The notes beneath the pieces are model-generated. The model was not told where the DNA came from, made no database searches, and was given only the letters and a program-made list of their open reading frames with translations. A program made the translations under genes and the position numbers. A DNA stretch of 64,000 bases from Lamellibrachia columna (Eukaryota > Annelida > Polychaeta > Sabellida > Siboglinidae), in assembly GCA_963662155.1 (NCBI GenBank), contig OY759265.1:44310906-44374905 (forward strand), written 5' to 3'. The stretch's first letter is position 1, and each line of letters opens with the position of its first letter. Shown here one piece after another: positions 10,507-24,645 of this stretch.

Positions 10507-12214
10507 GTAGCCATCCCTACAAACGTAGATTTGTACTTTGTCCCGCTTACCGTATCAACCAATCAGATGCGTCGCTACAAAAACACTCGGTTCGGCAAAT
10601 TGCCTGCATCGAGGTTTCACATGACAAATGCACTGAACATATGTCGTTATCCAACATACATACGTTTCATATTTAATTGCAATTCGTGTGAATTGGCGGA
10701 ACGTATTTTAATTCATATAAAACTAAACACTAGTTGTCGAACCCCGTAGCGTCTGTGGTTATACGGTTAATTGAAATACAAATAGTGTCCGATGTACCCA
10801 CCATGGGTTGATGTATACAGAAACCTGGCGATGGGCGAATGAACTAGCAGGGGAGCTGACGTCATAAAAAATATGTAACTTGTAAGGCATACGAGTTGCT
10901 GCGTAACCCGACTGCGACGATGTAAAGGGCCTGGATATTCGTGCGCCACGTGGAGTGATGCCACGATTTGTTTCGCCATTAGTTTCCCACACTATTTTCT
11001 TAAGATTTTTCTTGTGCATAATACACACCAATTATGTTACTACATCTCGAGTGAAATTCGTTGGAATGACTTACGTCTAAAAACACTCCCAAACATGATC
11101 CCCCCATGCGATCCAGGCCCGCGGTCACCAAATGTTTATTGCCATCACCAGACAGCGTAACGTCATAGTAAATCTCTATTAACTTCGTCAGTACAGGACT
11201 TCTCCCTAATTAATCATGATTAATTTATTAGGGAAACTTATTGGTGTAGTGGCGGATTAGTACTTTATGGCTCCTTGGAAGTGCTCACTTGATGTTTGTG
11301 TATGTCTTGCGCGTAACTGACACCTTGTCTCGGTGTCTGTATCTAAGTATTATGTATTGTTTTCGTGACGTGGTTGACTGCGAAGTAAACGGCTTCCTGT
11401 TTATTCAGAAGTCGTCAAGGACGGCTGGTATAGGGTTGCTTCAAGTCCAATCAGATACGTCCCAACAACGTCTTAAATTACCCGAGCCCAACTTTACAAC
11501 ATCTACCAACAAACACGTACACACGTATAGAGTATATTCAGTGAAACAGATATTTTAATAACACATTCACCACAACATTCGCTGGACTAGCCAGACACAT
11601 ATAATATATAACACACGATAAATAATTATATATAGTATATAGTTATGCTTCATTTGCAGTGACTAGTATATCAATGATATTCTCAGATATATAAAAATAA
11701 AAATTCTTATTTACATTCCACATTTCGGAGCATCTGCAGTATATATCTTCAGCATCTCCATTTGATTGTCAGTATTTACACGTCAGTATTTACAGCTCTA
11801 TTCGCTCAGTTTCTGTCAATGGAATTCTAATTATCATTAGTTAATATCTTGCAGCTAAAACCAGTGTAATGTAATAAAAAATAGATCGCATACTTATACT
11901 ACGCAATATCAACGCCTTGACCTTCAACAGACATTTATCTCGCTGCCTAAATTTATGAAGTTTTCGAATGGTGCGATCTCACTTGCAAAATATGATACTT
12001 TATGCAACTAGAGCAATTTATGCGATATCGTGTTACGCGAGTCGACCGTGCGGCGGCAGACTGGCGAGATCTGTGGCGCACTACGCCAACGACAGACCAG
12101 CTGTCATTGTAAAATATGCATCGGTTATTATAACCTACGAGTGTCTCTGTGATGGAAACCGTGGGTCGGTCATTACTGACGTCACGGTGGCTTCGTTGTG
12201 AATGTTTGACCGCA
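10507..12214. other. No recognisable feature
   Basis: Intergenic sequence downstream of the KLF 3' end. A GTGGCGGATTAG motif near 11251 resembles the end of the hAT element at 34287, but the partner end was not found. Confidence 0.4.
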
Positions 12215-12575
12215 GTGTTCACAGGAACATTGTTTATTGAGCCGCCACCAAATTGTGGCGTTTCTTTCTGACCAGTCCTCGTCAAACGCAACAGTTCGGT
12301 CGATGACCTCTCTTCTTAGAGCTCATGGTTTGACGGCGGAACTGTCTCTGCACCTCCCGACAGGCCGGCCCGGCGCTGCGTGGAGGCCGGGCGGGGCACG
12401 TGCCACTCGGCCCTGTACAGGGAGGGTGGTCGTTGGACGACAGGTGAGTGTCGACCGACAGGCGCATGTGCGCCAGAGCAACGACAAATTGTTCAATGTT
12501 CAGCACATGGGACGTGATCGTCTTGTGTCGAACGGAACATACAAAGTTGAGTCCACAAAACGTTCAATTGTCCGT
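12215..12575 (-). other. KLF 3' untranslated region (inferred)
   Basis: Sequence from the TGA stop to just past an AATAAA on the minus strand. Open frames here on either strand show no protein similarity. Confidence 0.6.
12233..12238 (-). terminator. Polyadenylation signal of the KLF gene
   Basis: TTTATT on the plus strand is AATAAA on the minus strand, about 340 nt after the stop codon. It is the first such hexamer downstream of the coding end. Confidence 0.65.
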
Positions 12576-14852
<2,277 letters not shown>

Positions 14853-14979
14853 CGTGTGTATTGCAATGTTGATATAGTCGGTCAGCTGAGTGCAGATTAT
14901 TATTGTAATATTCGTCCCTTCTCTCTCTTTATCGACGTCCTCTCTTCGCGAATCTGCTGCGTTTTCTGAGCTCAACAGA

Positions 14980-15135
14980 GATGTTCAGAGTATTTCCCTT
15001 GCTGTGATCTGGCAATGAATAGCTGGAATTCGCTGACACCGGCCGTGCAGTGAAGTGAGCGGCGCTGTGATTGGCTGGCTCGGCAGCGCCTCGCCACGAT
15101 TGGCCGCGCTATTTTTAGTAAGCTATATAAGCGCT
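14980..15135 (-). promoter_or_regulatory. Proximal KLF promoter with MEF2/TATA module A
   Basis: A CpG-rich stretch about 130-280 bp upstream of the KLF start codon. Read on the minus strand it has TATATAG (15130-15124), the MEF2-type CTAAAAATAG (15118-15109), CCAATCGTGG and CCAATCACAG. On the plus strand the order is MEF2 site, 5 nt, TATATAAGC. MEF2 control of KLF2 and KLF4 is established in vertebrates. The transcription start is not determined, and a divergent plus-strand start is possible. Confidence 0.65.
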
Positions 15136-15320
15136 GAAGTGGCCTCATTCGCGTTATTGCTCGCGTACTGGTTGTGCGTGAGAGAGCGGTGGCGAAGGCT
15201 TCCTCCCGGCTATATCGCCATGGCGTCCGGGTAAATAACAATAAACTCGCGTCACGCGTCATGAAAAAAGCGCCGAAATCAATGGCCGCTACTCATCCAT
15301 TCATCGCGGTTACGGTGATA

Positions 15321-15328
15321 TGACGTCA
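15321..15328. promoter_or_regulatory. CRE site
   Basis: The palindromic TGACGTCA lies between modules A and B of the KLF upstream region, a typical CREB/ATF site. Confidence 0.6.
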
Positions 15329-15451
15329 AACAGTGGTCGGGTCGGATTCTCCCTGCGGCTATTTTGCCTGTGCCAAACGCAACATTAAAGCATGCGTCGT
15401 TTGCGGAAACGTTGACTTTCCATGCACGACGGTTTCCCTGTTCGGCCGTCG

Positions 15452-15515
15452 CTATTTTTAGCTCGTATATATAAAGAGGCTCGACGCATTCCACAACGGC
15501 TTCAGTTCACTGCGG
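15452..15515 (+). promoter_or_regulatory. MEF2/TATA module B
   Basis: CTATTTTTAG at 15452-15461, a 6-nt gap, TATATAAAG at 15468-15476, then an initiator-like TTCAGTTC about 31 bp further on (15501-15508). The geometry fits a plus-strand TATA promoter, divergent from KLF. On the minus strand TATATATA could also serve KLF. The GC-rich 120 bp downstream could be a 5' untranslated region. Confidence 0.6.
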
Positions 15516-15632
15516 CCGCCGTTCGAGCTGGTCGTCCAGGCTGCTGCCGAACGGGGCGCGTGGAGGCCAGGAGCTGATTGGGGAAGCGGTTCGATTATAA
15601 TATTCGTGCTGCGTTTTATGCATTAGACGTTT

Positions 15633-15818
15633 ATGGGTGGGTCCATCGGCCATTTGTGGTACGTCCATTGCTCAATCCTGTGGCAGTTGCTAAGCTTCTC
15701 TGCTAATTTAGTACGCCTTTCTTTTCCCCTATGTGCTTTCTTCTGTTTGGCATTTTTCCTTTTGGATCTCCTTTACAAAGTTTGTTGGCTGTTTTTTATA
15801 TTTCCACGTTTAAATTAA
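15633..15818 (+). CDS. Possible small hydrophobic ORF downstream of module B
   Basis: An ATG-started 61-codon frame about 130 bp downstream of the module B initiator. It encodes a strongly hydrophobic product (LSFPLCAFFCLAFFLLDLLY). No family is recognised, and AT/T-rich DNA readily encodes such hydrophobic runs. It may be chance or the body of a noncoding RNA. Confidence 0.15.
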   Translation: MGGSIGHLWYVHCSILWQLLSFSANLVRLSFPLCAFFCLAFFLLDLLYKVCWLFFIFPRLN

Positions 15819-15819
15819 G

Positions 15820-16895
15820 CGAAATCAGACCATTTGTCACACCATTTATAAATCTAAGGAAGCATTTAAAGTTAGAGTTATGAATAAGAGTGCAAACATA
15901 AATACGTATGCAAAATATTACAATTTCAATGAGAGAATTATATATCTAATTTGCACCATGCGAAGACTGGCAAAATAATACAATTATACTGAGAATAGTA
16001 AACATTAGAGAAGACCAGAATTATTCGTATGAGTGTGGCTTACACCAACATATATGTAAATATCATTGAATATGCACATAAAATACAAAGTGATGCAGGC
16101 GTAAGAATCCGGGGAAATTTTTTTGTGGTTCGTCAGATGCAACACGCGTTCCCAAAGCTTACTGTAGCCTGGACGTGTTGTCTAAGGTCACGCTTCCCAC
16201 GCCTGCCCGCAAATCCGAGAGGAGATTGCGTCAGAAAACGTACACGTTTTATGTAGCCTCGTTATAACTGGAGCCAGAACCACACACGGGGCCTGTTGAT
16301 GCGGGGAAGGGCAGGGGGGCTTCGGTGCATTCCCAGTTGACCATTCGTTAGGGTTTATCTAACTGCTCCCACTAAACAACTTGAGTTTTAGACTTCTGTC
16401 AAAAAGATACCCTTTTCAAGTTGAGTGGATTGAAATAATATGCCATTTTCCATGGACGGGAGTTATATTTCACAAATTCGACCAAAGTTGATGAAGTAAA
16501 ATCGAGTTTATATTTATTTATTTATTATATACCCTTTGACGTGTAAAATATGATATGTGAATAGATTAATTCGTTAATACATTTTATCCATAGATTAATG
16601 CTAATTAAAATTACATAAAGTTCCCTCATGTGAAATCACAGTTCGTCTGTCTTAAGTCAGTGTGATTTGATACCCCAGACCCGCTGCGTGCATTAACGCC
16701 CGTTGGACACAAACCATACCGGGAGGTACCCATAAAACATGGAGTTTGTCTCAAGGGTATAGTTCAAAACTAGTTGAAAACTCGCTGTGCCGCTAATCCC
16801 AATACAAACCTGGCCTGAGCGTGTAGCAGACTATCATGTTTGCACATGAACGCGAAGATAGTTTTAAAGGTATAATATCTCGTGGTTTATTGTAA
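15820..16895. other. No recognisable feature
   Basis: Unassigned sequence upstream of the KLF region. No gene is seen. Confidence 0.4.
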
Positions 16896-16899
16896 TGTT

Positions 16900-17570
16900 A
16901 TACAATATCAACTACTGTATGTCTATCGTAACATCCTGACCGGCCAAACGTGTATTAATGAACTGCAATGTTTTAAATATAATTTCACGGTTATCTGCTT
17001 ATGAATGTCAACGACAGTTATCAACAATGTCCAACGTATGAATGTCAACCTTGCCGCTCAGCGCGTTCACGACAGTTATCAACAATGTCCAACGTATGAA
17101 TGTCAATCTTGCCGCTCAGCGCGTTCACGACAGTTATCAACAATGTCCAACGTATGAATGTCAACCTTGCCGCTCAGCGCGTTCACGACAGTTATCAATA
17201 ACGTCCAACGTATGAATGTCAACCTTGCCGCTCAGCGCGTTCACGACAGTTATCAACAATGTCCAACGTATGAATGTCAATCTTGCCGCTCAGCGCGTTC
17301 ACGACAGTTACCAACAATGCCCAACGTATGAATGTCAACCTTGCCGCTCAGCGCGTTCACGACAGTTACCAACAATGTCCAACGTGGACAAAGTTTGTCG
17401 GACTTAAACGTTCACGGGATCACGCAGTGGGCGCATCATTGACATCTACAAAAGTACTTCCTCTTCCGCATGCTATGTAAATATTATAAACGCCCCGAAA
17501 CATTCAAATTAAACAGATAAACGGTGAAAGTGTATTTAAAACATGTGGTTCATTAAAACATATTTTTTTA
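16900..17570. mobile_element. MITE family M, copy 2, with a central 58-bp array
   Basis: The left half (16915-17005) has TAACATCCTGACCGGCC, GTGTATTAATGAAC and ACGGTTATCTG. The right half (17498-17570) has CGAAACATTCAAATTAAACA, GATAAACGGTGAAAG and GTGGTTCATTAAAACATAT. The centre is replaced by a 58-bp minisatellite and about 100 bp of other sequence. The right outer end is lost at a GA-rich run. Confidence 0.7.
17001..17384. repeat. Minisatellite, 58-bp unit x 6.6
   Basis: Units start CGACAGTTATCAACAATG at 17012, 17070 and so on, and contain GCCGCTCAGCGCGTTCA. The period is 58 bp with few substitutions. It lies in the middle of MITE M copy 2. Confidence 0.95.
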
Positions 17571-17571
17571 A

Positions 17572-17770
17572 GCGAGAGGGAGAGAGAGAGAGGGGGGGAT
17601 GATTTTCTGATAAAAAACAGATAATGTTATAGATTGCAACAATCTGATGTGCCAAAGAGTGTTCGTGACGTCACTGAGAGCGTATGGGCTGATGGTACGA
17701 TTGCACTGATGCGAGAGACATAGCACGAACAAGCACGAACAAGCACGAACAAGCACGAACAAGACCCATT
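17572..17770. repeat. GA-rich run and four 10-bp AAGCACGAAC units
   Basis: An AGAGAG/GGGG purine run at 17572-17598 and a short AAGCACGAAC array at about 17724-17763. Both are simple sequence. Confidence 0.85.
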
Positions 17771-18304
17771 CACTCATACATCCACGGTTGCGGAACGTCA
17801 TGTCAGGCCCATGGTGGATCCAATATTTATGGGTAAATCAATTTAATTGCCGTAGTCAACTACAGATCAATATCAGGACTTGTGCCACACAATCAAAACG
17901 AGGTATTTTGTCGCTCAAAATGCATGCATTTTAATATTTATAGAAGTGTCATTTACTTCGGCCGGACTTCACTGAGAGAGGCGTTTGCCCATAAGTGGGA
18001 AGAGCACGGAGGCGGAAGAAGACGAAGACGAAGAACCACTGTATTGGTCAGTAGCATAAAAATGACTATGTGAACGTAGGTGGTCATCCTATGTCCACAC
18101 AGTCGGGGATCGGGCAACCAGGTAATCCAGCATACATTTTCACGAGTGAGTTTATGTATATTTAATATAGCCTACGTCTGGCAAATTTTCAACAATGCTC
18201 GGATTGGAAGATTAAACTAAAGTAACAAGTGAACTGTGAGTAATTCCGAATTAACAATCGATCTTGATTGCGCGCGCTGTAGGAAACCTGCACGGAGCTA
18301 GCCC
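17771..18304. other. No recognisable gene
   Basis: It contains a segment (AATTGCCGTAGTCAAC near 17845) that recurs, diverged, near 22340, so part is an interspersed repeat. Otherwise unassigned. Confidence 0.4.
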
Positions 18305-18502
18305 GAGTCAACTTCTCCCTATAGGAGCAAGGCGCTGGAGTCAACTTCTCCCTATAGGAGCAAGGCGCTGGAGTCAACTTCTCCCTATTGGAGCAAGGCG
18401 CTGGAGTCAACTTCTCCCTATAGGAGCAAGGCGCTGGAGTCAACTTCTCACTATAGGAGCAAGGCGCTGGAGTCAACTTCTCCCTATAGGAGCAAGGCGC
18501 TG
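18305..18502. repeat. Minisatellite, 33-bp unit x 6
   Basis: Six copies of a unit with GTCAACTTCTCCCTATAGG. The period is a multiple of three, so both strands stay open as 11-residue peptide repeats. There is no independent evidence of coding. Confidence 0.95.
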
Positions 18503-18901
18503 GAGTCGGCTGAATCGACGGCGCTTGAACTGGAGGACGCGGGATTTGGCTTTTCTTTCCCAGGATCTGACTGGGAAACACATCCCGTGCAAGTTCTATC
18601 GACAAGATAACATGTCACGCGTTTCGTGTACGTGGACGTTGATTTTTACATTACCACAGCGAGTCGAATTGTTGCGTTCGATAATTCATCCAGCAAAAAA
18701 CTCTTGCGCGCAGAAAATGTGTAATTTTTTAACATTGTAAGTAATACGGCGGACACCTACGGTGTCGATACATATTACTTTGCGGTGAACGAATGAAGAC
18801 CGAGAGGTGTCCAAGCGGTCAAGCGTGTCCACGTGCACTGGTGCTGCCCAGGTTACCGGGCCTCGACAAGAAACAGTGATATATCATATTTCGCTAAACC
18901 T

Positions 18902-19040
18902 ACAAAGTGTGGTCGTTTTTATTATAAAATCATGTTATATAAATGTTATATAAACGTACAAAGTGTGGTCGTTTTTATTATAAAATCATGTTATATAAAT
19001 GTTATATAAACGTGCAAAGTGTGGTCGTTTTTATTATAAA
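18902..19040. repeat. Minisatellite, 56-bp unit x 2.5
   Basis: Units starting (A/G)CAAAGTGTGGTCG at 18902, 18958 and 19014. The array directly abuts the left end of MITE M copy 3. Confidence 0.9.
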
Positions 19041-19044
19041 AGCA

Positions 19045-19500
19045 TGTTATATAAACGATATGTATTCTTTGATCGCCAATATGTGTTTTAATTAACCACA
19101 TTTGTTCTTACAATGTAACCATTAATTGTTTCGTTTCGATGTTTCGACTCGATTGTCATGTTTACCCTGCACGCTGAACGTTTACCTTGCACGCTGAACG
19201 TTTACCTTGCACGCTGAACGTTTACCTTGCACGCTGAACGTTTGCCTTGCACGCTGAACGTTTACCTTGCACGCTGAACGTTTACCCTGCACACTGAACG
19301 TTTACCCTGCACGCTGAACGTTTACCTTGCACGCTGAACGTTTACCTTGCACGCTGAACGTTTACCTTGCACGCTGAACGACAATGTCGATGTTCATAAG
19401 TAAGTAACCGTCAATTTACATTTATAAATTGTGGTATATTTAAAAAAATTTGGGTGGTCAAATATTAGAATATATATAGTTTATACTACAACGTACATAG
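19045..19500. mobile_element. MITE family M, copy 3, with a central 20-bp array
   Basis: The left half has TTTGATCGCCAATATGTG, TTTTAATTAACCACA and TTTCGACTCGATTGTCATG. The right half has GACAATGTCGATGTTCATA, GTAACCGTCAATTTA and TTTGGGTGGTCAAATATTAG, ending TATAGTTTATACTAC. Between them are eleven 20-bp units. A 21-bp array continues from the right end. Confidence 0.75.
19161..19380. repeat. Minisatellite, 20-bp unit x 11
   Basis: Exactly 220 bp of TTTACCTTGCACGCTGAACG with few changes, in the centre of MITE M copy 3. Confidence 0.97.
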
Positions 19501-19603
19501 TTTATACTACAACGTACACAGTTTATACTACAACGTACATAGTTTATACTACAACGTACATAGTTTATACTACAACGTACATAGTTTATACTACAACGTA
19601 CAT
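19478..19603. repeat. Minisatellite, 21-bp unit x 6
   Basis: Units AGTTTATACTACAACGTACA plus T. The first part, AGTTTATACTAC, is the outer terminal sequence of MITE M, so this array grew from the end of that element. Confidence 0.95.
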
Positions 19604-19609
19604 AGTTCA

Positions 19610-21409
19610 TGATTTTACAATAAAAATTATCAGACTGCGTACCTTTAAGATGGGCAAACTTGTTTTCAAAACAAGACAATGTTATTGTGTTCAAAGAAAC
19701 TTTGTTCTTAAAATGTCGTCCTTTAGAACAAGCAAATGTATTATGGCGTATCTTAAAAAAGACACACTTTTTTGATTTTAGAATAACACTTATTTTAAGA
19801 CCAACGAATGCAGGCTGACTCGTGTTCTGTGTTTCCTCAAATTAAGGCATTACTTGTTGTTTATAGCTGATATTTTCTCGTGATTCTTATTTTCAATTGT
19901 TTTGTTGCATGTTTGGTGGACGCACGACTGATATCCTAGATCAACAATATATATATATATATATTTGTAATGAATAAACATCGACGACACCGCGATTGCC
20001 TGCCAGCTCAATCAAGCAGGTTACGCTGTGTCCACGAATATGTTTAATACGAAAGTTTAGGCGACGCACTTTCACCGCACGTGGGACGTTTACCCCTCGC
20101 TGCCTGTCCCACTGGGATGACACAGGGCTGACGCATCATCCCCACGTGACGATGGATCCCCCGTAAATAAGGATGGTCCGGTGTGTCAGTCAAGGAACTG
20201 GGCTGCTTGACATCGTCCCCTATAGGGCCAATGCTTTCTTTAAGGGTCCTTTTATATCAGACTCATTTCGCGACAACCTAACCTATCCCGTATCTATTAC
20301 GACATACGAACTCGCTCGTGGAAATATTGCATTTAGTTTGGGTGAAATCGTCGATAAAACAATTACATTTCTTGACCGGATACGGTAAAACATCAGCGGG
20401 GAAATGGTCAAAGTGGTCCGGAAAGCCACTCACTTCGATGATTCAATTTAATAAAAGAAGGTACTCTTCTTTAGACCGACTGCGCATATTACTTAAACCA
20501 TTAAATGTGTACACCACACATTAGAACATCAACATACTGGCATAAAACGACTGAATGGAATCACGCTCGTGTTTTCTTTGAACTAATTAATGCAACCGTT
20601 TCTAACGCAATTAATACAACCGACATGTTTGTCTAGAAATCTGCGACGAACCTGTAATGATTACACCTTTTGGATGATACCGGCAACCGCACAGTCAACG
20701 CCTGTTGTCGGATTTATGAGGTCAATTGGTCGGTGTGGTTATTACCTGTATAAATCTAATTTGATGCATTTTCGTGAGTGGAGCCTTGACCCTGTTTGGT
20801 TGAATGCATGCAGTTGGCGTGTGATCCTGCGGTTGGGGGAGGGGGATCACCATTTATTTTCCAGGTTCACTGATTTTTCTGAGTTAAGTTTAAGAACACA
20901 GACATGAACATAAAATACTCGTATCAACGACGGAAAGATCCCACTTACGCGAAGACAGAATATGGTGGTTTGTCTCGGATACAAATTGGGGGAACATCTT
21001 TTATATTGAATTTTTCGAATACGAATTTGCCTGATTTAATGAAAAATCTACGGCCGATCGGTTACAAGACAGTCGGTGAAATGGATTGTTTTTTTTAAGT
21101 AAAATAAAATTTTTAATCGTGAACATTTGCTTCGTTCGGGAAATTATCAGTGTTCTGTCGCAACCTAAGAACGCTGCTTCTACTGCGACACCGCCGTGTC
21201 TCGTGTCAGGGCCGAAGTGTGTGGACACTGGTCACTGTCGATGACCCAGGCCCGTGTTGACGCATTGACCAGGTCAACACAGAGTAAACAGCAACCTTAA
21301 CAGCAGTCACTGCTTTGTGCCACTTTTAGCGGAAAATCTCCCGATTCAAATTCAGATTATGAATCGAATGGTGCGCTTTATGCAGAGTTGCTTAAAATGC
21401 AATAACACA
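19610..21409. other. No gene; one dispersed repeat segment
   Basis: 20230-20390 resembles 28590-28760 (shared ATTTCGCGA, ACTACGACAT-like, TTTGGTGAAAT and TCGA-AAAA segments), so it is part of an interspersed repeat. The rest is unassigned. Confidence 0.45.
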
Positions 21410-21475
21410 ACCTGAATAACATGCTGAATAACATGCTGAATAACATGCTGAATAACATGCTGAATAACATGCTCT
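21410..21475. repeat. Minisatellite, 12-bp unit x 5
   Basis: GAATAACATGCT repeated five times. Confidence 0.95.
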
Positions 21476-21718
21476 CTCATCTAGCTTTTCACGCTAATTG
21501 TTCGCATATGTCTAAACATTTCAATTACATATTGTCACAATTCAAACTTGATGCCTCGACCTTCTGTAATATGACTATTTTATGATCTCATTCAAAACCA
21601 CTATCAAGAACGGCTGGTTGAGAAACGATTATTTTAAACAAAGTTTCATTTACAAAGGGTGTGTTGTACAGTATAGAAAATGCGTGTAGCATTTCTTTTA
21701 GCACTTTTTAATTAAAGG

Positions 21719-21972
21719 CGAGTTGCTCTCATTGCTCTCACTGCTCTCATTGCTCTCACTGCTCTCACTGCTCTTACTGCTCTCATTGCTCTCATTGCTC
21801 TCACTGCTCTCATTGCTCTCACTGCTCTCATTGCTCTCACTGCTCTTACTGCTCTCACTGCTCTCACTGCTCTCACTGCTCTTACTGCTCTCATTGCTCT
21901 CACTGCTCTCATTGCTCTCATTGCTCTTACTGCTCTCATTGCTCTTACTGCTCTCACTGCTCTCATTGCTCT
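21719..21972. repeat. 9-bp repeat, TGCTCTCA(T/C), about 28 units
   Basis: Units TGCTCTCAT, TGCTCTCAC and TGCTCTTAC alternate. All frames are open because 9 is a multiple of three. It is low complexity and not a gene. Confidence 0.97.
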
Positions 21973-22242
21973 CTGTTTTATGCACCCAGTAAACATTGTT
22001 TTAACTTAATTGTACACATTATAGCACAAATAAATATATTAACTATAAACGGCACTGGGGTGGCCCTTTGAAGCGGCGTCTCAGCCAAGTGGTTGGTCAT
22101 TGACCCTAATCTGACCACAGGTGAGACGAACACGGACTAAGGTCATATTTACTAAGTACTAAGTCCGGCAGAGTGGCCACTGCAGTTGGACCGTGCGTGC
22201 GTTCGTCTTTGCATAATGCATGTGCAAAACGTGTAAGCCTGT

Positions 22243-22263
22243 GTGTGTGTGTGTGTGCGTTCG

Positions 22264-22307
<44 letters not shown>

Positions 22308-22310
22308 TTT
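22243..22310. repeat. (GT)n and (CGTG)n microsatellite
   Basis: A short GT run is followed by CGTG tetranucleotides. The same motif recurs on the other strand at 22503-22568 and 31759-31824, and at 53815-53863. Confidence 0.95.
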
Positions 22311-22502
22311 GTAATACGTTGTGCAAATGTTGATGAATCGATTTAATTGTCGTAGTCAACGATAGGTAAATATCAGAAGTGTCGTACTGTCATACATGCA
22401 GGTGTCTGTGAAATATTGTGTCACAGTATATGAGCAAGATACCCTTATTTAACGCACCTACCTCATATATGTTTAACATATATGGTGTATGCTGAATATG
22501 CA

Positions 22503-22538
22503 CGCATACACGCACGCACTCAGAGACACACGCACGCA

Positions 22539-22568
<30 letters not shown>
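22503..22568. repeat. (ACGC)n/(AC)n microsatellite
   Basis: ACGC tetranucleotides running into an AC run. Confidence 0.95.
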
Positions 22569-22569
<1 letters not shown>

Positions 22570-22834
22570 GGAAAGCGATAAATAAACTCGCTAAAAGATA
22601 AGGTTTCGTGATCCGACGCCGCAGTAAGAAGTAAGAAGTAAGAAGTATGACAGACAAGTTTTTTGTTATCACAGGCGCTATTATATACTTTGTGAGAGTG
22701 TCCTAAATTAAACAGCGCCAGTTTTCTTTATTTCGTGTGCTTTGTGTCTAGTGACGTCAGCGCCAGTGTCACATTAAGAAACCGGATCATTACCACTTAA
22801 AGGCACACATTTTGTATTGTAAACTCGTGTTGTA

Positions 22835-23052
22835 TGGTGTAAACTATATCTGTTCTAATATATTGACTTCCCAAATGTGTTTTAATGAAGCACAACTGTT
22901 TATATAATTTGGTTATCCCGAATATCATGATTGCATTGCAAGCGGAACGGTCAAGTGATTTTAAAATGGTGTTTCTGTAAAACATGTTTGGGTGATCAAG
23001 ACGTTAGAACAGATATTCAGTGTGGTCTATATTACATAACATGATACACAAG
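22835..23052. mobile_element. MITE family M, copy 4 (compact)
   Basis: Left: AAACTATATCTGTTCTAATA, CCCAAATGTGTTTTAATGAA, CACAACTGTTTATATAATTT. Right: AAAACATGTTTGGGTGATCA, AGACGTTAGAACAGATAT, TATTACATAACATG. The inner part is degenerate and has no array. Confidence 0.7.
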
Positions 23053-24287
23053 GATGTGATCAAAGGGGATCTGGAAGACTGTGACATTGACCCTTTACAC
23101 TGGCAAACAGCTGACCACTATTCACCCTGTACATATATAACATGTTTGTTACGATACCTGTAATATGAACATGCCCTTTTTACAGTTTACCAGCAATGTG
23201 TGTAGGATTCACGTTTCGTTGTCCTAACTATTGTTCGTTCAATTCTGCCGGGTAAACGTAACTTCCGACTGCTGTATCGCCGGCCAAGCCCCCGTGGATG
23301 GGAGCAACTGGGTCGCCCCGGGAACGTAGGCGGACACAGTAGACTCGACCAGTCTCACCGCGACCCACGCGACAGTCAACCGCCAGAGAAGGTGATCACG
23401 CGCTTTTATGACTAAGCGCGACCTATTCAAATACTTTTATTATGCTGAAATAAAAACGCACATACATGCTTACATGTACGTGCATATACTACTACATACG
23501 TACGTTTTACTATACGTACATTCGTACACACATACACGCGCACGCACGTACAAAAGCGGGGTGAGAAACGGTGCACATAATATGCCACGTTGGATTCGAT
23601 ACGGTTTTTTTTTATCCCGCCATTAAGGTCCACATAATATAAGTTACCATTCGTTGTGCTGGACGACGCGGTTCACGCTGATTTACTTTCTCTGGGTGTT
23701 TTTTCTTGTGCTTTAAACAATTTCTTCTCATCGACGTCGACTAGAGTTTCACGTTTTTAAACCACCGTCGCGTTGAGAGAACGGTAGTACGCTAAGGTCG
23801 AAAAATTCCGCTTACGTTCACCCACACAAAACGTGAACCTGGCTGACGCAAAATGGCCGACGTATGATTCACCAATATCGTAGATTAGATCACAAGCGGC
23901 GTTCCCGAGCCTTCTTCTGCCGTGATGTCATGTGGGGGCGTAGTAAGGTCTAGTCCCTGGGCGTGGGTGTAGACTACCGCAATGCGGCAATAGCTGGAAA
24001 GTTACCACCAGAAACACAGCGGGGAAAGTTATGAACAAACGATTCGGTTTAGTTTAATTGTTTCGATCGGGACAAGGACTTCACGCACTGAAATATCAAT
24101 AGTTTCCACCTACAGTCTGCACGCATTGTCCACCTCAGGCTATGTACCACGTGAATCAAACTTTACAAGTGCCAAATAGTAGGCAATTTGAAATATATAT
24201 TGAGTTAGATACAGATACACTCTACTAAAACTCGGACAGCTTCACCTTGGATTTCAGAGACGAAGCGTAGGGCAACGACAGCACTGA
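23053..24287. other. No recognisable gene
   Basis: CpG-normal unassigned sequence. No RNA gene or coding exon is supportable. Confidence 0.4.
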
Positions 24288-24645
24288 AACTGTGATGCTT
24301 ATATGTGGCAGTTTTGTGGGGCGCTGCGGTCAGAACGCCGGACTCTCAATCGCGAGAACCCGGGTTCGAATCCGCTTGCTGCCGTTTCGAGGTTTTGGCA
24401 AATTAATTCGCCCCGCGTTGCCTTAGTTCACTCAGCTGTATAAATAAGTACCTGGCAGACAGAGGTGGATATATGAACGAACAGTCTTCGCGTAGTAATT
24501 GCAGCGTGGCTGAATGCTTCCCCGAGAAGTCGAAAGGGCGTTGGAATAAACAGGTCTACAGGAGGATGAAGTGTAAAACTTAGAACAGTCACAAGGACTG
24601 GATACCGCGCTATATAAGAATATACCTATACATATATGAATGGCT
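24288..24645 (+). mobile_element. tRNA-headed SINE, copy 1
   Basis: The 5' part folds like a tRNA-derived head with a perfect B box GGGTTCGAATCC and a closing GCTGCC. It is followed by a CORE-like block (GCCTTAGTTCACTCAGCTGT), then GAAGTCGAAAGG, and a tail with ACAAGGACTGGATACCGCGC and TATATAAG. Related copies are at 35290-35590 (diverged) and 61690-62015 (minus strand, same head, different tail). It is non-autonomous and would use a LINE for mobility. Confidence 0.8.

Noticed and set aside
18797..18870. A tRNA gene (A-box-like TGTCCAAGCGGTCAAGCG)
   Set aside because: No B box of the GGTTCGANNCC type and no cloverleaf with a paired acceptor stem. At best a decayed tRNA-like SINE head.
22060..22140. 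tRNA-like or SINE segment (TCAGCCAAGTGGTTGG)
   Set aside because: Only an A-box-like motif. No B box or repeat partner was found in the window.
24288..24375. A functional tRNA gene with an intact B box
   Set aside because: The anticodon region does not form a clean stem, and the sequence continues into a SINE body shared with two other loci.
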